Of a DNA stretch of 64,000 bases, positions 1-10,242 are shown one piece after another. The notes under the pieces were generated by a model, which saw only the letters and a list, made by a program, of their open reading frames with translations, had not been told where the DNA came from and did no database searches. This DNA is from Aurantiochytrium sp. KH105 (Eukaryota > Sar > Bigyra > Thraustochytrida > Thraustochytriidae): the NCBI GenBank assembly GCA_003116975.1, contig BGKB01000010.1, forward strand, positions 124,001 to 188,000. The letters run 5' to 3'. Within the stretch, counting starts at the first letter, position 1. Each line of letters opens with the position of its first letter. Made by a program: the position numbers and the translations under genes.

Positions 1-423
1 TGCGAGCGGATCAGCATCACTCGCAGCTCGATTCTCAAGAAAAGATTGCGTGGACGTTTCGGGAATCTCATTACTGCCGCTGCCACTGCTGCTGCTCGAG
101 TGCGGTGCCGACGGAGTCGGCGAGTCTCCGCTGTCAGCGACTAAATCAAGTAATTCATGCGAAAGCTTTCGGTATTGTGCGATGAGTTTGCGCGCTTCGA
201 TTAGATTGTCAACTTCATCTGCCCCAGCTGACTTTTGTGTTTCTCCTCGCATGAACTCAAGAGCTCGGCGCACAAGGTCACTTTCTGCAGCCGTCGCCAC
301 CTTTAAACGAAGCACAGAGCTCGTAGATGGTCTCGGAACCACGACAGATGAACGCGCGCTTGCATTTGTCTGTTCGCCAAAGCTGATCTCGTTGCCGAGC
401 GGCAAGCTCGCAGATCCCCCCAT
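1..423 (-). CDS. Hypothetical protein, N-terminal part (runs off left edge)
   Basis: An open frame on the minus strand begins with ATG at 423-421 and stays open for 141 codons to the window edge, so the 3' part lies outside. An in-frame TAA sits a few codons upstream of the ATG, so this is the first possible start. The protein begins MGGSASLPLGNEISF. It then has a mixed helical stretch with LRLKVATAAESDLVRRALEF and EARKLIAQYRKLSHELLDLV, followed by a Ser/Gly/Pro-rich run (SSSSSGSGS). It looks like real coding sequence, with amphipathic helices followed by a disordered tail, but I do not recognise the family and assign no function. The plus-strand frame over 50-481 is its shadow. The gene shares orientation with the monooxygenase to its right. 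Confidence 0.5.
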   Translation of the reverse strand, partial: MGGSASLPLGNEISFGEQTNASARSSVVVPRPSTSSVLRLKVATAAESDLVRRALEFMRGETQKSAGADEVDNLIEARKLIAQYRKLSHELLDLVADSGDSPTPSAPHSSSSSGSGSNEIPETSTQSFLENRAASDADPLA

Positions 424-1098
424 GGATCGATTCTCCAGGCTTTACTTGCTTCACTGCAAGAGTCACGAGAGCGACCGATAATTATTTCGAGTTGCGTCGG
501 TCAGCCACTGGCCCGGGTGGACAATCAAGGTAAATTAGGTTTTAGATTGACTGATCGTGAATTTGCAAACGAGGAAAGAAAACAATCGGCCCGACCCGCC
601 GGAGCCGATGCCTTTTCGGGGCCTGCGCTAGCGTACGGAGCTAGGACGAGCGCGAGTTGAACTCATTGTCAGCCTAGATATAAGCTGGTCGAGACGCATC
701 CCCCGTGGCAAGACTGGGTTTATGGCTCAGTGCAGTGCCACTGTCAGTGCCACGAGGCGGCCCGGAACCCGATGTCCGTAACGGATCAATCCAACAATCT
801 CGTGCGCCATTACTGTAGCAGCTTTCGCTCTATTATTTCTGTGAGACTCAATAAGAAAGAATGAAGAAATGAAATGCAGAAATGCTGAAATGCAGAAATG
901 CTGAGATGCACAAATGCCGAAATGCAGAAATGCTGAAATGCTGAAATGCAGAAAGAAAGAAAGAAAGAAATGCAGAAAGAAATGCAGAAAGAAATGCAGA
1001 AAGAAAGAAAGAAATGCAGAAAGAAAGAAAGAAAGAAAGAAAGAGAGGTCGATTTGTGATTTTATTCCTACTTGGAGAATTTTGGGGGGCCAAGTTTT
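424..1098. other. Intergenic region with repeat tract
   Basis: No gene is supported here. The left half is presumed 5' flank of the truncated minus-strand gene. The right half is 3' flank of the flavin monooxygenase and holds the GAAATGC/GAAA repeat tract listed separately. Confidence 0.6.
864..1045. repeat. Interspersed GAAATGC / GAAA microsatellite tract
   Basis: About 180 bases alternate short units of the type gaaatgcagaaatgct with runs of gaaa. The units vary in order and number, as expected for a compound microsatellite. Both strands carry open frames here (Lys/Arg-rich on plus, Phe/Leu/Ser-rich on minus), but they are products of the repeat and not genes. The tract lies just past the stop codon of the monooxygenase gene. 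Confidence 0.85.
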
Positions 1099-2340
1099 CT
1101 AAATGAGCGACCTCCGATATGTATCATCTTGGGCAGGAAAAGGCGGCCGGATGTTGCCGACGTGATTATAAATTCGGCGAGCCTCTTCAAAGCGATCCAC
1201 GAGCACTGCGTAGTCATCGAGATGCGCCTCGCGTGCTAGGTCCAGCATGTACTCCCATTGATCTCGGAGAACGTGTGCAGAAGCTTCGGGTAGCTCGCCA
1301 GCAATCACGCGCGCATCCATAGAAAGCACACCTTTTTTGCGATCATCAAGATTTGGGACCTCGTCCCGATGAGTGATCATGTATGCGACCCAACGGGCCT
1401 GCATCTCGAAAAACGGGAAAGGAACGATTGGCTGGTTTAGCCCAACAAAGAAGAGCATCGGGTAATCGACGTGCATAAGATCCTTGTACACGGAGCGCAC
1501 GCGTTTCCCCGAGGCAGTAAGCTCCGGCACACCAGGAGGGAGAAAGGGATAGTCGAACTGGTATCCTGTGCAAAATATGACAGTGTCGGCCTCAAGCGGG
1601 GCGCCGCGAGAAAAATGTACAACTCGAGATCCGTGCTCGAGAGACTCGAGGCGTGGGCGCCAGCGAACGCACTGGGTGTTTGGAATCCGATAGCAGAATG
1701 GCCCCTCCATCTCGAACTCTACAAGGTTACCCTCACGATCTGTTGCACGCGGCTCCTTGGGGCAATCATCGTCGCACACGTGCACTTGCGATGCGATTCC
1801 GTCGAGCTCACGCGCGATATCTGTCCCCGAGCTCTGAGCTCCCACCACAACCACCACTTGGTCGCGATAATCTTGAGGCCGTCTGTAGTCTTTTGAGTGG
1901 ACCCAATGCCCCCCCCACTTTTGGGCGTCTGCGGCAAGTTGGCCCGGGATGAGTCTCTTATTGAAGTGCCCGTTGCAGACGACAACTGCGTCAAAGGTTT
2001 CCGTCTCAATCTCTTCACCCTTGTGCGTGACTTGGAACTCGCCAGATTCCATGATTGCAATGTTTTGGACTTGTCTGTTAAAGCGGATATATTGTACTAG
2101 CCCTTTGGCCGCGGCGAAGGCATGCAAGTAGTTCTCCATGTCACGACTGCCCACGAAGGAGGACAAACCCTTGGGAAAGGGAAAGTCAGAAAAGGCCATG
2201 AGTCGCGTGGGAAGATTGGTGCGAAGGCCATCGTAGAGCTGTGAGTCTGGCTGGCTCAGCGACCATGTACCGCCTACCTCGGAGTGCGCTTCGAGCACTT
2301 TGACGCTGGCGCCAGCTTTGGAGAGGGCCTCAGCGCATGC
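1099..2340 (-). CDS. Flavin-containing monooxygenase-like protein, 5' exon missing
   Basis: Flavin monooxygenases use FAD and NADPH to oxygenate soft nucleophiles such as N or S centres. The frame shows the substrate-side part of this fold: VLEAHSEVGGTW (the E that binds FAD ribose, then GGTW), the FMO fingerprint-like WGGHWVHSKDYR, an NADPH-binding glycine motif VVVVVGAQSSGTDIA, and the FATGY-like VIFCTGYQFDYPFLP. The N-terminal FAD-binding GxGxxG is absent. The frame opens with ACAEALSKAGASVKVLEA, normally the helix right after that motif, preceded by an in-frame TGA at 2344-2346 and by CAG, which could be a splice acceptor (exon start near 2340). No exon encoding a GxGxxG could be found on this strand up to the neighbouring URB1 gene. 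The first internal ATG would start inside the fold. Either an upstream exon is missed or the gene is broken. Confidence 0.72.
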   Translation of the reverse strand, partial: ACAEALSKAGASVKVLEAHSEVGGTWSLSQPDSQLYDGLRTNLPTRLMAFSDFPFPKGLSSFVGSRDMENYLHAFAAAKGLVQYIRFNRQVQNIAIMESGEFQVTHKGEEIETETFDAVVVCNGHFNKRLIPGQLAADAQKWGGHWVHSKDYRRPQDYRDQVVVVVGAQSSGTDIARELDGIASQVHVCDDDCPKEPRATDREGNLVEFEMEGPFCYRIPNTQCVRWRPRLESLEHGSRVVHFSRGAPLEADTVIFCTGYQFDYPFLPPGVPELTASGKRVRSVYKDLMHVDYPMLFFVGLNQPIVPFPFFEMQARWVAYMITHRDEVPNLDDRKKGVLSMDARVIAGELPEASAHVLRDQWEYMLDLAREAHLDDYAVLVDRFEEARRIYNHVGNIRPPFPAQDDTYRRSLI

Positions 2341-3078
2341 CTGTCACCGTTTTACGAAATTAGATGTTGAAGGAGTGGCGAAGACGACGTTGCAAAGCAA
2401 CACGATTGGAAAGAAGCACGTCGAGAGTGCCATGTTACGTACTCGGGAGGTTAGTTTCTTGCAAGTTGTTTCCTTTTAACTTTTAATTGCGCCTGCACGC
2501 CGTGAGTGCCTTGCGGACAAATTCGGCCTTAATTTTTTCTTTCCTTAGCCTATTTCCTCTTCGCTTTGCCCCCTTCATCTTGGTCTCGCGGTCGCAGAAC
2601 CAGCGGAGCACACGCAACGGACCATCCGCGAGGCCAGTGAGCCCCCACGCGTCACAAGTTGCGCGCGACTCCCTGCGCCTCGCGGGCCGCCGGGTCACCT
2701 GGCCTCAAGAAAGAGCATCACCACACATCGCAGGCAGCGTCCTGGTCCTCCCTCCTCCGTGGGCCGTCCGACTTCTGCCCTCTGCCTTGTGCCTTCGCTC
2801 GCGCGAAACGTACCAGGCCCGAGGCGCCCGCGCCCACGATGCAGGTGCGCATCATCCTCGTCTCGACGGCCAAGCCTGGCCTGATGGGGCTCGCTGTTTG
2901 GTCGCTGCTCGTCGCACCCGACTCGATGCTGGATGCTGAGAAGTTTATGCTGGGTTGTCGCAGTCAGTGCACACCTGATCTCGGGGACCCGGTGTGCACC
3001 AGAATCCCACGGCCCGGGGACCCCTGGGTCCGGGCGGGTGGGTGGTGGGCGCAAAGCGCGATTCTGGACGCGGCGAGG
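2341..3078. other. Divergent intergenic region between monooxygenase and URB1
   Basis: This head-to-head region should hold both promoters and the missing first exon of the monooxygenase. On the minus strand, ATG at 2433 opens a 29-codon hydrophobic, signal-peptide-like frame (MALSTCFFPIVLLCNVV) that ends at TGA 2346-2344, in phase with the monooxygenase. On the plus strand the URB1 frame is open from 2659, but its first codon is TTG, and the first ATG (2839) gives a proline- and tryptophan-rich lead without family character. I see no clear core promoter element. Confidence 0.5.
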
Positions 3079-6000
3079 ATGGCAGGCGAGCGCGCGACAG
3101 CGGGCAAAGACGCTGGCGCGCGAACGTCTGCGGACACGAAGATGCAGACGTCCGCGTCGTCCGGAGCGAACAAGAGCGTACCCGAGGTGAACGGCCCGCT
3201 CGAGGCGCAGGACTTCGTGGCCGCGCTCAACGCTGACGAGACGCACGTCGTCTGCGATGGTCTGGTCCGCTTTGTACAGGCAACGCGAGGCGTACAACCG
3301 GAGCAGGAGAATAGTGCAGTCAATGAGTATCTGAAGTTGTCTCCAGAGTGCAGCGAGATTTTCTCGTGGTGGGATGCCGTGCGAACAGGGCAAATGACGG
3401 TGGAAAAGGGCTCCGAAGGCAGCGTCATGGCCGCCATCTTCGACGCGTTTGCTGTCATCTTGTTCCTCGCGCATCCTGTCAAAACTACGACCTCGCAGAT
3501 CCAGGTCACCCGCAAGCTTCTTTCGCGGACTCGTTTCTTCAACAAATTCCTCGAGTCCACACGCGATCAAAAGCTGCTGCGCAACCTTCTCAAGCTTCTC
3601 GTTGCAATGGTCACGAAAGGAGCTGGGGTCGCTCGTGAGCTCTTTGGCAAACTCCCATTTTCCAGCCCGAACATGCTGCGTCTCGCTGACAAGGGCGATG
3701 TTGGAACTGGCAAGAATCGCACCAAGGGAGGCACCACTCGGTTTGGATCAACGCGTCACCGCTTCCTACAACTCACGCTCGCACTGCTAGAACACGGTGA
3801 CGTCACAACCAAGAAGCGAGTCATCGAACCCAAGGGCGTGGCACTGGCAGCCCTCCGTCGCATCGACGAGGACCCTACGGACATGGTGACTTTTTTCCTG
3901 ACTGGACTTAAGACCTTTGTTTTGCAGGACACCGCGATCGGGAGAAAGGCAAAGATCACATTTTTCGGACAGCCGCTCGTCCTTGAGTCCATGCTGCTCC
4001 CCTTGTACGACTCACCTCACAAGATGGTGCGAGACTGTGTGCACGACTTTCTCTTTGCTGCTGTAGTGCGTCCAGAGTCGAGCGTCTTTCCCGCTCTTTC
4101 GGACATTGCCAACGCAGACTCCCTCAAAGCGGAAAATGCTGCTTTCAACAAGCGAATCGAATCACAGCTTGCGCGACGAAACAGAATCATCGCTTCGATG
4201 GCTCGCTCGCTCAACCCCGTCAATGACCCGAAACAGCGTGAGCTTCTCTTGGCCATTCTCGAGCTCGATGACTCCCTTATGGAGGCCTTCTTTGCCACGA
4301 GCTGGAACAAAATCAATCTCGAGCCCCGGCCGTCCATTGTATGGGTACGAAATATGGTCTTTGTGCGCAAGTTGCTCAATTTTCCTCCGCCCAAGACGCA
4401 AAGCCTAGAGACCTTTCGAAATGTAACCGGCCAGACGAGTGGTGATGACGTCTCAGGCGAGACAAACATGCCTACGCTTAATAGCCCGGCGACATCCAAG
4501 CTCGATGCTCTCGCCAATACGGTGCTAGCATGTGCGCTTCCGAGCGCAACTGCTGTTTCACGCGCGATGCTGAGCAAGGGAATTCAACACAGCAGCAGTC
4601 TTGTTGTCGTTCACACACTCGATCTTCTTTCGCATTTGCTACAGCGTATCGTACTCGTCATGGAGGAGTCGCTTCGGAGAGATCAAGGAGGTGCGCCGCC
4701 GGACAGCGTTCCCCTGAGGGATACTGTTGGCCGCAAGCTCGTCCATCGCATCCCAGATGCGAGCGTTTTGATCACGCTCGTAATGACCGCAAGTCAGAAG
4801 CATAAATCATGGCAAGCCGAGGAAGCGGAGTGGGTCCTCTTCAAGGTGGCACGCGTTATGCACTGGTATGGGTCCCTCCTACCCGAAACACTCCATGGCA
4901 AGCTTTCCGTCGAAAAATTCTTGCCCCTGTACGACGCGCCGCCTTCGAGTGTATCTCTGGCGGCGCACATCTCGTTTGCGCGCATGTTTGACGCCGTGGG
5001 TGCAGCGAACCTTGCATGGCAGAGGGCCGAGGCCTTCTTGCGTGTTTGCCAACTTCGTTGCTTCTGCGCGCAAGACGTCAACACGATTGACGCGATCATT
5101 GAAAACATTTTCGTCTCGCTCGTGGCGACGTCCTCGTACGTGGCAGGGCGAAGGTCGAGCGAAAGGATTCACGCTAGGGCATGGGCCAAAGCAGCACATT
5201 CACTTGAAGACGCTACCTTTGTGGCTCGGACAATCACCGAAGCGGTGACGTCCAAGCCTTTTCCAAGCTGCGACGAAATTCTCCTTCTCGGTCTCGAAGA
5301 AGCTCGGCGCAGCGAATCAGCAACAGGTAGCAAGGTGTCTCGTGACGTCATGCACCGGGTCGTGGTTGAGCTCGTTCATACACTTTCAGATTTATCACAG
5401 CTCGTTCCCGTTCTCGTCGAGGCAAAACTAACCGACATGATTCCTGCAGGGGACTCCATTCTCAAGTATATTCAGCATGTGCTGGGTGTCCCTGTTCCTG
5501 GGGCTAAAAAGCTGAGCTCAAGTTCTGCGGCAGGGACCTTTGTACGTGAAGTCCTGGCTGTTGACGTCACTCCAAAGCGCTCTGCACTAGCATTTCGTAC
5601 GAACTTTGGCATCGCTTTGCAGAGCGCGTTCGAGAGCACGGACTATCAGCGGTCTGCCCTAATCCCACCCGAGCGTGTCCCCAACGCTCGTACGACGTTG
5701 CTTGACGCAGTCGATGAGGTGCCATCTGAGGATGTTAATGAGATCGCGCTTTTCGTTTCACGCGCGATTGGGGCCTTTCTTAATGCCGCCCAGGAGCCCC
5801 GGTCCTTGGATGCAGGACCTGCGCTTGAGTTATGCATGGAAATTTTAATCGCATGCGTGGACAAAGATCCCGAGTGTATTGTCGAAAGTTTGAGTGGACA
5901 TTCGGCTTTGCGCGAACTCGAGGTGGTTCCCCAAGCGGTGCAGGTTCGTTTGAGTCAGCTGTTTGATGCAGCTCGCGATTCGACGAAACTCTACGCGGCG

Positions 6001-9000
6001 TCCATTGGCGTTTTCACATCCTGGGTTGCTCTTTTTGAGAACAGCCCCAATGAAGACGTCGCCTACTGCCTGCTCCTCAGTCGCCACTGCCTGACGCAGA
6101 CGCGGCTTCAAGACGCTGCAATCAGCCTCCTCGACCGCATCTCCGCGGCGCATCTGGAATCCGAAAAGGGAAAACCACTATCGCGTGCTCTCGTTCTCTA
6201 CGCACTCTCACATGGCCCAGCGGATGCCCAAACCCTCCTCCGCCTCCTCCAAATGGCCGACCGTCAGCCAGGTCCAGACGTTGACGATGCGCTTGTGGGC
6301 TGCTGCGAAAAGCTTGTGCGCGAGCATTCGTTGACGACGCGCGCGAGCTTTGTAGGCGCGGCATTGCAGGATCCCACAAGCGCAGTGTGTGCTGCGGCCT
6401 CGGTGCTTTGGACTCAGCCCTCCTTGAAGCGGGTCCATGCGCTCTCGCTTTTGTCTGGCTGGACCTCACTCGCTGAGACAGCCCTCGCATACTTGTCTCG
6501 CGAAGGCGCCGACATTGCGCTTTTTTGGGAATTCTTGGCTCACTGTCCTCGTCGCGTCTGTGTTCAGCACTGCTCCTCGGATCTCTCGAAGCGAATTCGC
6601 ACGCAAACGATTCGTGGTGCTCCTTTGCCGCAACAAGCGTTTATCGCCGAAGCGAAACTAAATTTCGCACGAAAGGGAAAACAAAGCGATATCGAGAAGC
6701 TTGTGGAGGCTGCCCTCGACAGCACTGCAAGTGATCACGAGAAGGGGCTCGCTTTGGAATTGCTCGTCGGAGAAGGGAAGAAGGAAGCTGAAGAGATTGC
6801 TACTCAGCATGCTGGCCAAGCCCCAGACGCAGACGATGGCGGAGACAGTGCATCGGCCTTTCGCGAGGCGCTCTACGATAAATACGCGGGGCGTCTTGCA
6901 AGCGATTTACTGCAGGGCGCGCTGGACGCAGCGTCGGATGCTGCTCGCTTCAAGGACCTTCAAATGCTCGAGCGTCTCGTTGACATTGCAAACGGTCAAG
7001 CGCAGGGTCGCGTTCCTACGAGCGTTGTATCGCGCGCAATTCAGCGTGGGGCATCCGATGACAGAATAATGAAGGCCGTGCTTGGACTTCTCGAGTCTGG
7101 TCTTGCTTTTGCCGCCGAAGCGCACGTGGATGCTGTCTTGGCTTTCAAGGGGCTTCATGGTAATGAAGCGCTCGAGCGCATCTGGCTCAGCCTGGCGCAG
7201 CGACTCCCTGCTTCGGCATGCCCACATGGGCGCTTCGAGGGCCTGCTGGCGTCTTATAAGGGTACAATGGGCGCAGGAGACTGCGTGCGGCGATGCCTCA
7301 TTCAGATCTTTGAGGAGCAACGATCGGGTTCGCTTGACACCTTTGCGTACTGCATTGGCGAGAGGGCATCGCTGGACGCAGAGACAATTAATGTTCCCTG
7401 CGAGAACTCCACTGAGGCAACAGATCCAGTCGTTTTACGAACGCTTTTGACATCCCTCTTTGACTGGATCTTCACGGACCTCGATTTCCAGGGCAGTCTT
7501 TCAACTTCCTTCCCCATCTTCCGCAGCATGAGTCCACAGAGCCCACAGCCTTATTGTCTTTCTGCGTGGCGAATTTCGGACCTTGTCGACATGCACAATG
7601 AGGTCAATAAGCGTGTGCACGTGCCACAATCCACCAAGAAGAGGGCAAGACCACAATTGCAGCATGGAAAACCATCCTCCAGTAAGCGTGCCAAGCAACT
7701 CGATGCATCGTACGAGGAGCTCGGCTCCGACGGACCGGGGAGTGACAGCGACAGTGGCCATAGTAGCGACAGCGACAGCGAGTCTGGAGAGGAAGAGGAG
7801 GAGGAGGTTGTTGCCGAAGACATGGCGAGCGGCGATGAGATGGATTCGCATGCGGAGGCAGGCTCTTCTTTTGAAGATGGAATCGCCAAAGATCTTCATC
7901 AAGAGATTGAGGCTTTGGCTAAAAATGAGACGCATTCGGAAGCTGTCGACCCGAGCTTTGCGCTGCGAGTGCTTGACCGCTTCTTTACACTTCACGCTGT
8001 GCTTGCCGATTTGCCTGCCACATCTGCTGATGAAGATGATAGCGACGAAGACACGATGGATGTCGATGAGAACGCTGGTGAAGTTCAGAGGCGTCGCGAG
8101 ACCTTGGCGGTTGCCTTCCCTTCACGACGACTTATCGACAGCGGAGTCGCTGCGTTCTGTATCTGGGCTCTGAGTTCGTTTTGTGAAGACGTGCGCAAGA
8201 TAGCAGCCCGGTGTTTGCAGCGCTTTGGTCAGCTGCTGATGCGGGATCCCTTGTTCAAGGACAAAAAGCAGTTTCTTCTCGTGCTGCGATATTTGCGAAA
8301 CGCGCTCGAGACCGGTGTCTCGACGCGTGTGTCTGGAATCCATTGCAGCTTTATCTCTCACGCTCTTGACATCGTTGGCAAGCCTTCTCACAGCATGTAC
8401 GAACTCGTGTATCGCTTCCTTCTTCGCGCCCCTGCGATGGATCTTTCCTCTGTGCCATTGTTTTACCACACGTTCTCGAGCGGGACACCAAACTACCGCG
8501 TTGAGCGGAGCTGGATGGTCCGTGTCATGGAGCAAGGCATCCGATCTCGCTTTGACGTGGGCGTGCTGGTGAATCGCCACGTACCGAGCATCTTCATGTC
8601 CTTTGTGAGCTCGCCCATAGGCGACGTATACATGCACAAGCATGTGTTGGAGGTGCTCGTTAAGACTGCACGATCAGGACCACATGGTGCCCGCGAACTT
8701 GTGCGAGCTGGTGTGATCGGTTGGGCGACCCAAGTGTTGGCGCAGAGCCTTGAGCGAGACGATCTCGCGGCATCTGCTCTCGTCGACCTCATCGAACTGT
8801 TGTGGCACGCCGCAAAGGCCGCGGCTCTGCCCTCGAATGCTGGTCATCCAGGCAAGGGCTCCGACCAGGGGTCAGATGGGGTGGTCGCGGAGGGCGTCTG
8901 CGAGGCAATAGATATTGAGGCGGTATGTGCGGCATCTTGGCTAGTTGAGGAATTTCCGCGACTGTTGGTTTCCTTGGGGGAATACCAACCTCGCGCGCTT

Positions 9001-9540
9001 CGTTTCGCAGTCGACGCGCTCGTCCTGTGGAGCGGCATCGCGGGTGGATTGCATGCGATCGCAAGCGATCACAGAATTCTTTCGGTCTACTGCAAGCAGG
9101 AAGGCTCGCTTGAGATTGCCTGGACCGACATGGCAAGCTTTCTCATATCTTGCGAAAATCTGATTGGCCAGGAGCCGGATCTGGTTATAGGACTGTTTGC
9201 CATTGTGCTCCGCAACCGCAGCACGATTGTCTCGAAGAAAGAACGTGCTGCTCGACTCGATGTGGTTATGCGATGGTTGCTTGATCGCCTACTGCAATAT
9301 GAGCCGCAGGCGACGCCACACGAGCGTCTTCTCTCATCATGCTGCGCTGAGGCGTTCTGCGCCTGGGTCCGAGCGCACGATCTTGCGGCGGGAAGCGGCG
9401 ATGCTCTTAAAGCTCGTTTGCACTCTCTGATAATGGCGGACTACTTTGACGAGTCATCGGAAAGTACTGCGATTGTGCGGCAGCTTTCACGATCCTACAT
9501 GCTGGATGCTCGCAAATCTCTGCTCGGCGCACTTTTGTAG
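3079..9540 (+). CDS. URB1: URB1/NPA1-like nucleolar pre-ribosome assembly protein
   Basis: URB1 (Npa1) is a very large helical-repeat nucleolar protein needed early in 60S ribosomal subunit assembly, where it works with snoRNP-associated factors on pre-rRNA. This 2153-residue protein has the expected length and plan. An N-terminal conserved block lies at residues about 255-335 (MVTFFLTGLKTFVLQD, ITFFGQPLVLESMLLPLYD). A long helical middle follows, then an acidic serine-rich patch near 1550-1580 (SDSDSGHSSDSDSESGEEEE). The C-terminal URB1 block at about 1790-1880 includes VPLFYHTFSSG, RVERSWMVRVMEQGIRS and SPIGDVYMHKHVLEVLV. I chose the ATG at 3079 (MAGERATAGK, purine at -3 and G at +4); ATG 2839 in the same frame would add 80 residues. 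No intron is evident. It is head-to-head with the monooxygenase. Confidence 0.78.
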   Translation: MAGERATAGKDAGARTSADTKMQTSASSGANKSVPEVNGPLEAQDFVAALNADETHVVCDGLVRFVQATRGVQPEQENSAVNEYLKLSPECSEIFSWWDAVRTGQMTVEKGSEGSVMAAIFDAFAVILFLAHPVKTTTSQIQVTRKLLSRTRFFNKFLESTRDQKLLRNLLKLLVAMVTKGAGVARELFGKLPFSSPNMLRLADKGDVGTGKNRTKGGTTRFGSTRHRFLQLTLALLEHGDVTTKKRVIEPKGVALAALRRIDEDPTDMVTFFLTGLKTFVLQDTAIGRKAKITFFGQPLVLESMLLPLYDSPHKMVRDCVHDFLFAAVVRPESSVFPALSDIANADSLKAENAAFNKRIESQLARRNRIIASMARSLNPVNDPKQRELLLAILELDDSLMEAFFATSWNKINLEPRPSIVWVRNMVFVRKLLNFPPPKTQSLETFRNVTGQTSGDDVSGETNMPTLNSPATSKLDALANTVLACALPSATAVSRAMLSKGIQHSSSLVVVHTLDLLSHLLQRIVLVMEESLRRDQGGAPPDSVPLRDTVGRKLVHRIPDASVLITLVMTASQKHKSWQAEEAEWVLFKVARVMHWYGSLLPETLHGKLSVEKFLPLYDAPPSSVSLAAHISFARMFDAVGAANLAWQRAEAFLRVCQLRCFCAQDVNTIDAIIENIFVSLVATSSYVAGRRSSERIHARAWAKAAHSLEDATFVARTITEAVTSKPFPSCDEILLLGLEEARRSESATGSKVSRDVMHRVVVELVHTLSDLSQLVPVLVEAKLTDMIPAGDSILKYIQHVLGVPVPGAKKLSSSSAAGTFVREVLAVDVTPKRSALAFRTNFGIALQSAFESTDYQRSALIPPERVPNARTTLLDAVDEVPSEDVNEIALFVSRAIGAFLNAAQEPRSLDAGPALELCMEILIACVDKDPECIVESLSGHSALRELEVVPQAVQVRLSQLFDAARDSTKLYAASIGVFTSWVALFENSPNEDVAYCLLLSRHCLTQTRLQDAAISLLDRISAAHLESEKGKPLSRALVLYALSHGPADAQTLLRLLQMADRQPGPDVDDALVGCCEKLVREHSLTTRASFVGAALQDPTSAVCAAASVLWTQPSLKRVHALSLLSGWTSLAETALAYLSREGADIALFWEFLAHCPRRVCVQHCSSDLSKRIRTQTIRGAPLPQQAFIAEAKLNFARKGKQSDIEKLVEAALDSTASDHEKGLALELLVGEGKKEAEEIATQHAGQAPDADDGGDSASAFREALYDKYAGRLASDLLQGALDAASDAARFKDLQMLERLVDIANGQAQGRVPTSVVSRAIQRGASDDRIMKAVLGLLESGLAFAAEAHVDAVLAFKGLHGNEALERIWLSLAQRLPASACPHGRFEGLLASYKGTMGAGDCVRRCLIQIFEEQRSGSLDTFAYCIGERASLDAETINVPCENSTEATDPVVLRTLLTSLFDWIFTDLDFQGSLSTSFPIFRSMSPQSPQPYCLSAWRISDLVDMHNEVNKRVHVPQSTKKRARPQLQHGKPSSSKRAKQLDASYEELGSDGPGSDSDSGHSSDSDSESGEEEEEEVVAEDMASGDEMDSHAEAGSSFEDGIAKDLHQEIEALAKNETHSEAVDPSFALRVLDRFFTLHAVLADLPATSADEDDSDEDTMDVDENAGEVQRRRETLAVAFPSRRLIDSGVAAFCIWALSSFCEDVRKIAARCLQRFGQLLMRDPLFKDKKQFLLVLRYLRNALETGVSTRVSGIHCSFISHALDIVGKPSHSMYELVYRFLLRAPAMDLSSVPLFYHTFSSGTPNYRVERSWMVRVMEQGIRSRFDVGVLVNRHVPSIFMSFVSSPIGDVYMHKHVLEVLVKTARSGPHGARELVRAGVIGWATQVLAQSLERDDLAASALVDLIELLWHAAKAAALPSNAGHPGKGSDQGSDGVVAEGVCEAIDIEAVCAASWLVEEFPRLLVSLGEYQPRALRFAVDALVLWSGIAGGLHAIASDHRILSVYCKQEGSLEIAWTDMASFLISCENLIGQEPDLVIGLFAIVLRNRSTIVSKKERAARLDVVMRWLLDRLLQYEPQATPHERLLSSCCAEAFCAWVRAHDLAAGSGDALKARLHSLIMADYFDESSESTAIVRQLSRSYMLDARKSLLGALL

Positions 9541-10242
9541 TCACAGGATTACTTTTATTTTTTTTAAAGTTGTCTTCGTCCTTTCTTCTATCTTTTTACC
9601 ATTTTGTCCGCCGAGGCGGTCTGCTTCCCGGAGAAGCCGAAGACGAAAACGACGAACTCGGAGACCCCGAACCCCTCTTTTCGCGCTCACTGTGCTAGGA
9701 CAACCCATCTTACAACGGAGGCCCACCCGGTTACGTGACCCAGGCTCACGATCAGGCCACCTTCACCACGGGAGTCGAAGTGAGGCGCAGCAACGAAGGC
9801 ATGATGGGATCCAAGGTCCGCTTGGCGCCGGAGGCGAATCAACATGATCGTTTCGGGGTCGCATGCACAATCTTCGCCAAAGCCTTCGTGCGGAACACGC
9901 GCCCAGGGCTCGGGTCGCAAATATTATCTCGAGACTTGTCCACTTCGCACATGCCACGCTGCCCGGTCGCCAAGGCACGGTCTTCTCGCAAATCAACGGA
10001 GGCGCAGGCCCTGGCATCGTTGAGTACAGACGTGCGGCCGCGCTCGTCCAACTCGCCGCAGACGTGAAGGGATCGACGCAGGCGTCCTCGAGTCGCGCCT
10101 GACCCAGTATAACCCTTCTATTATCTCAACGTGCAATCGTCGTGCAGGCCATCAAGGAGGCGCAATCGTAGAAAGAAGCAAAAGCAAAAGCAAAAGGAAT
10201 ACAATAAATCATAGGTTTAACCTATTTTCCAGTCCCCATGAT
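9541..10242 (+). other. Possible small spliced gene of unknown product
   Basis: This 0.7 kb gap between URB1 and IRE1 holds gene-like pieces but no complete frame. A pyrimidine-rich stretch ending in TGTGCTAG at about 9695 would make a good acceptor, and the frame after it reads NPSYNGGPPGYVTQAHDQAT and continues for about 100 codons. A second frame from 9863 reads LPGRQGTVFSQINGGAGPG and QLAADVKGSTQA. A third acceptor-like site (CGTGCAG, about 10147) precedes AIKEAQS and TAG at 10168. AATAAA occurs at 10203 on this strand. These suggest a short plus-strand gene with small introns, but I cannot join the pieces with confidence or name a family. An imperfect palindrome (ATAGGTTTAACCTAT) lies at 10211-10225. 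Confidence 0.28.

Noticed and set aside
848-1102. Open frames on both strands rich in Lys/Arg or Phe/Ser/Leu
   Set aside because: They are produced by the GAAATGC/GAAA repeat and have no gene-like sequence outside it.
2344-2346. In-frame TGA upstream of the monooxygenase read as selenocysteine or reassigned codon
   Set aside because: TGA ends other genes in this window (for example IRE1) and the required glycine motif would still be missing, so recoding does not restore the protein.
2695-3570. Long minus-strand frame opposite the start of URB1
   Set aside because: Arg-rich shadow of the GC-rich URB1 coding strand with no recognisable domain.
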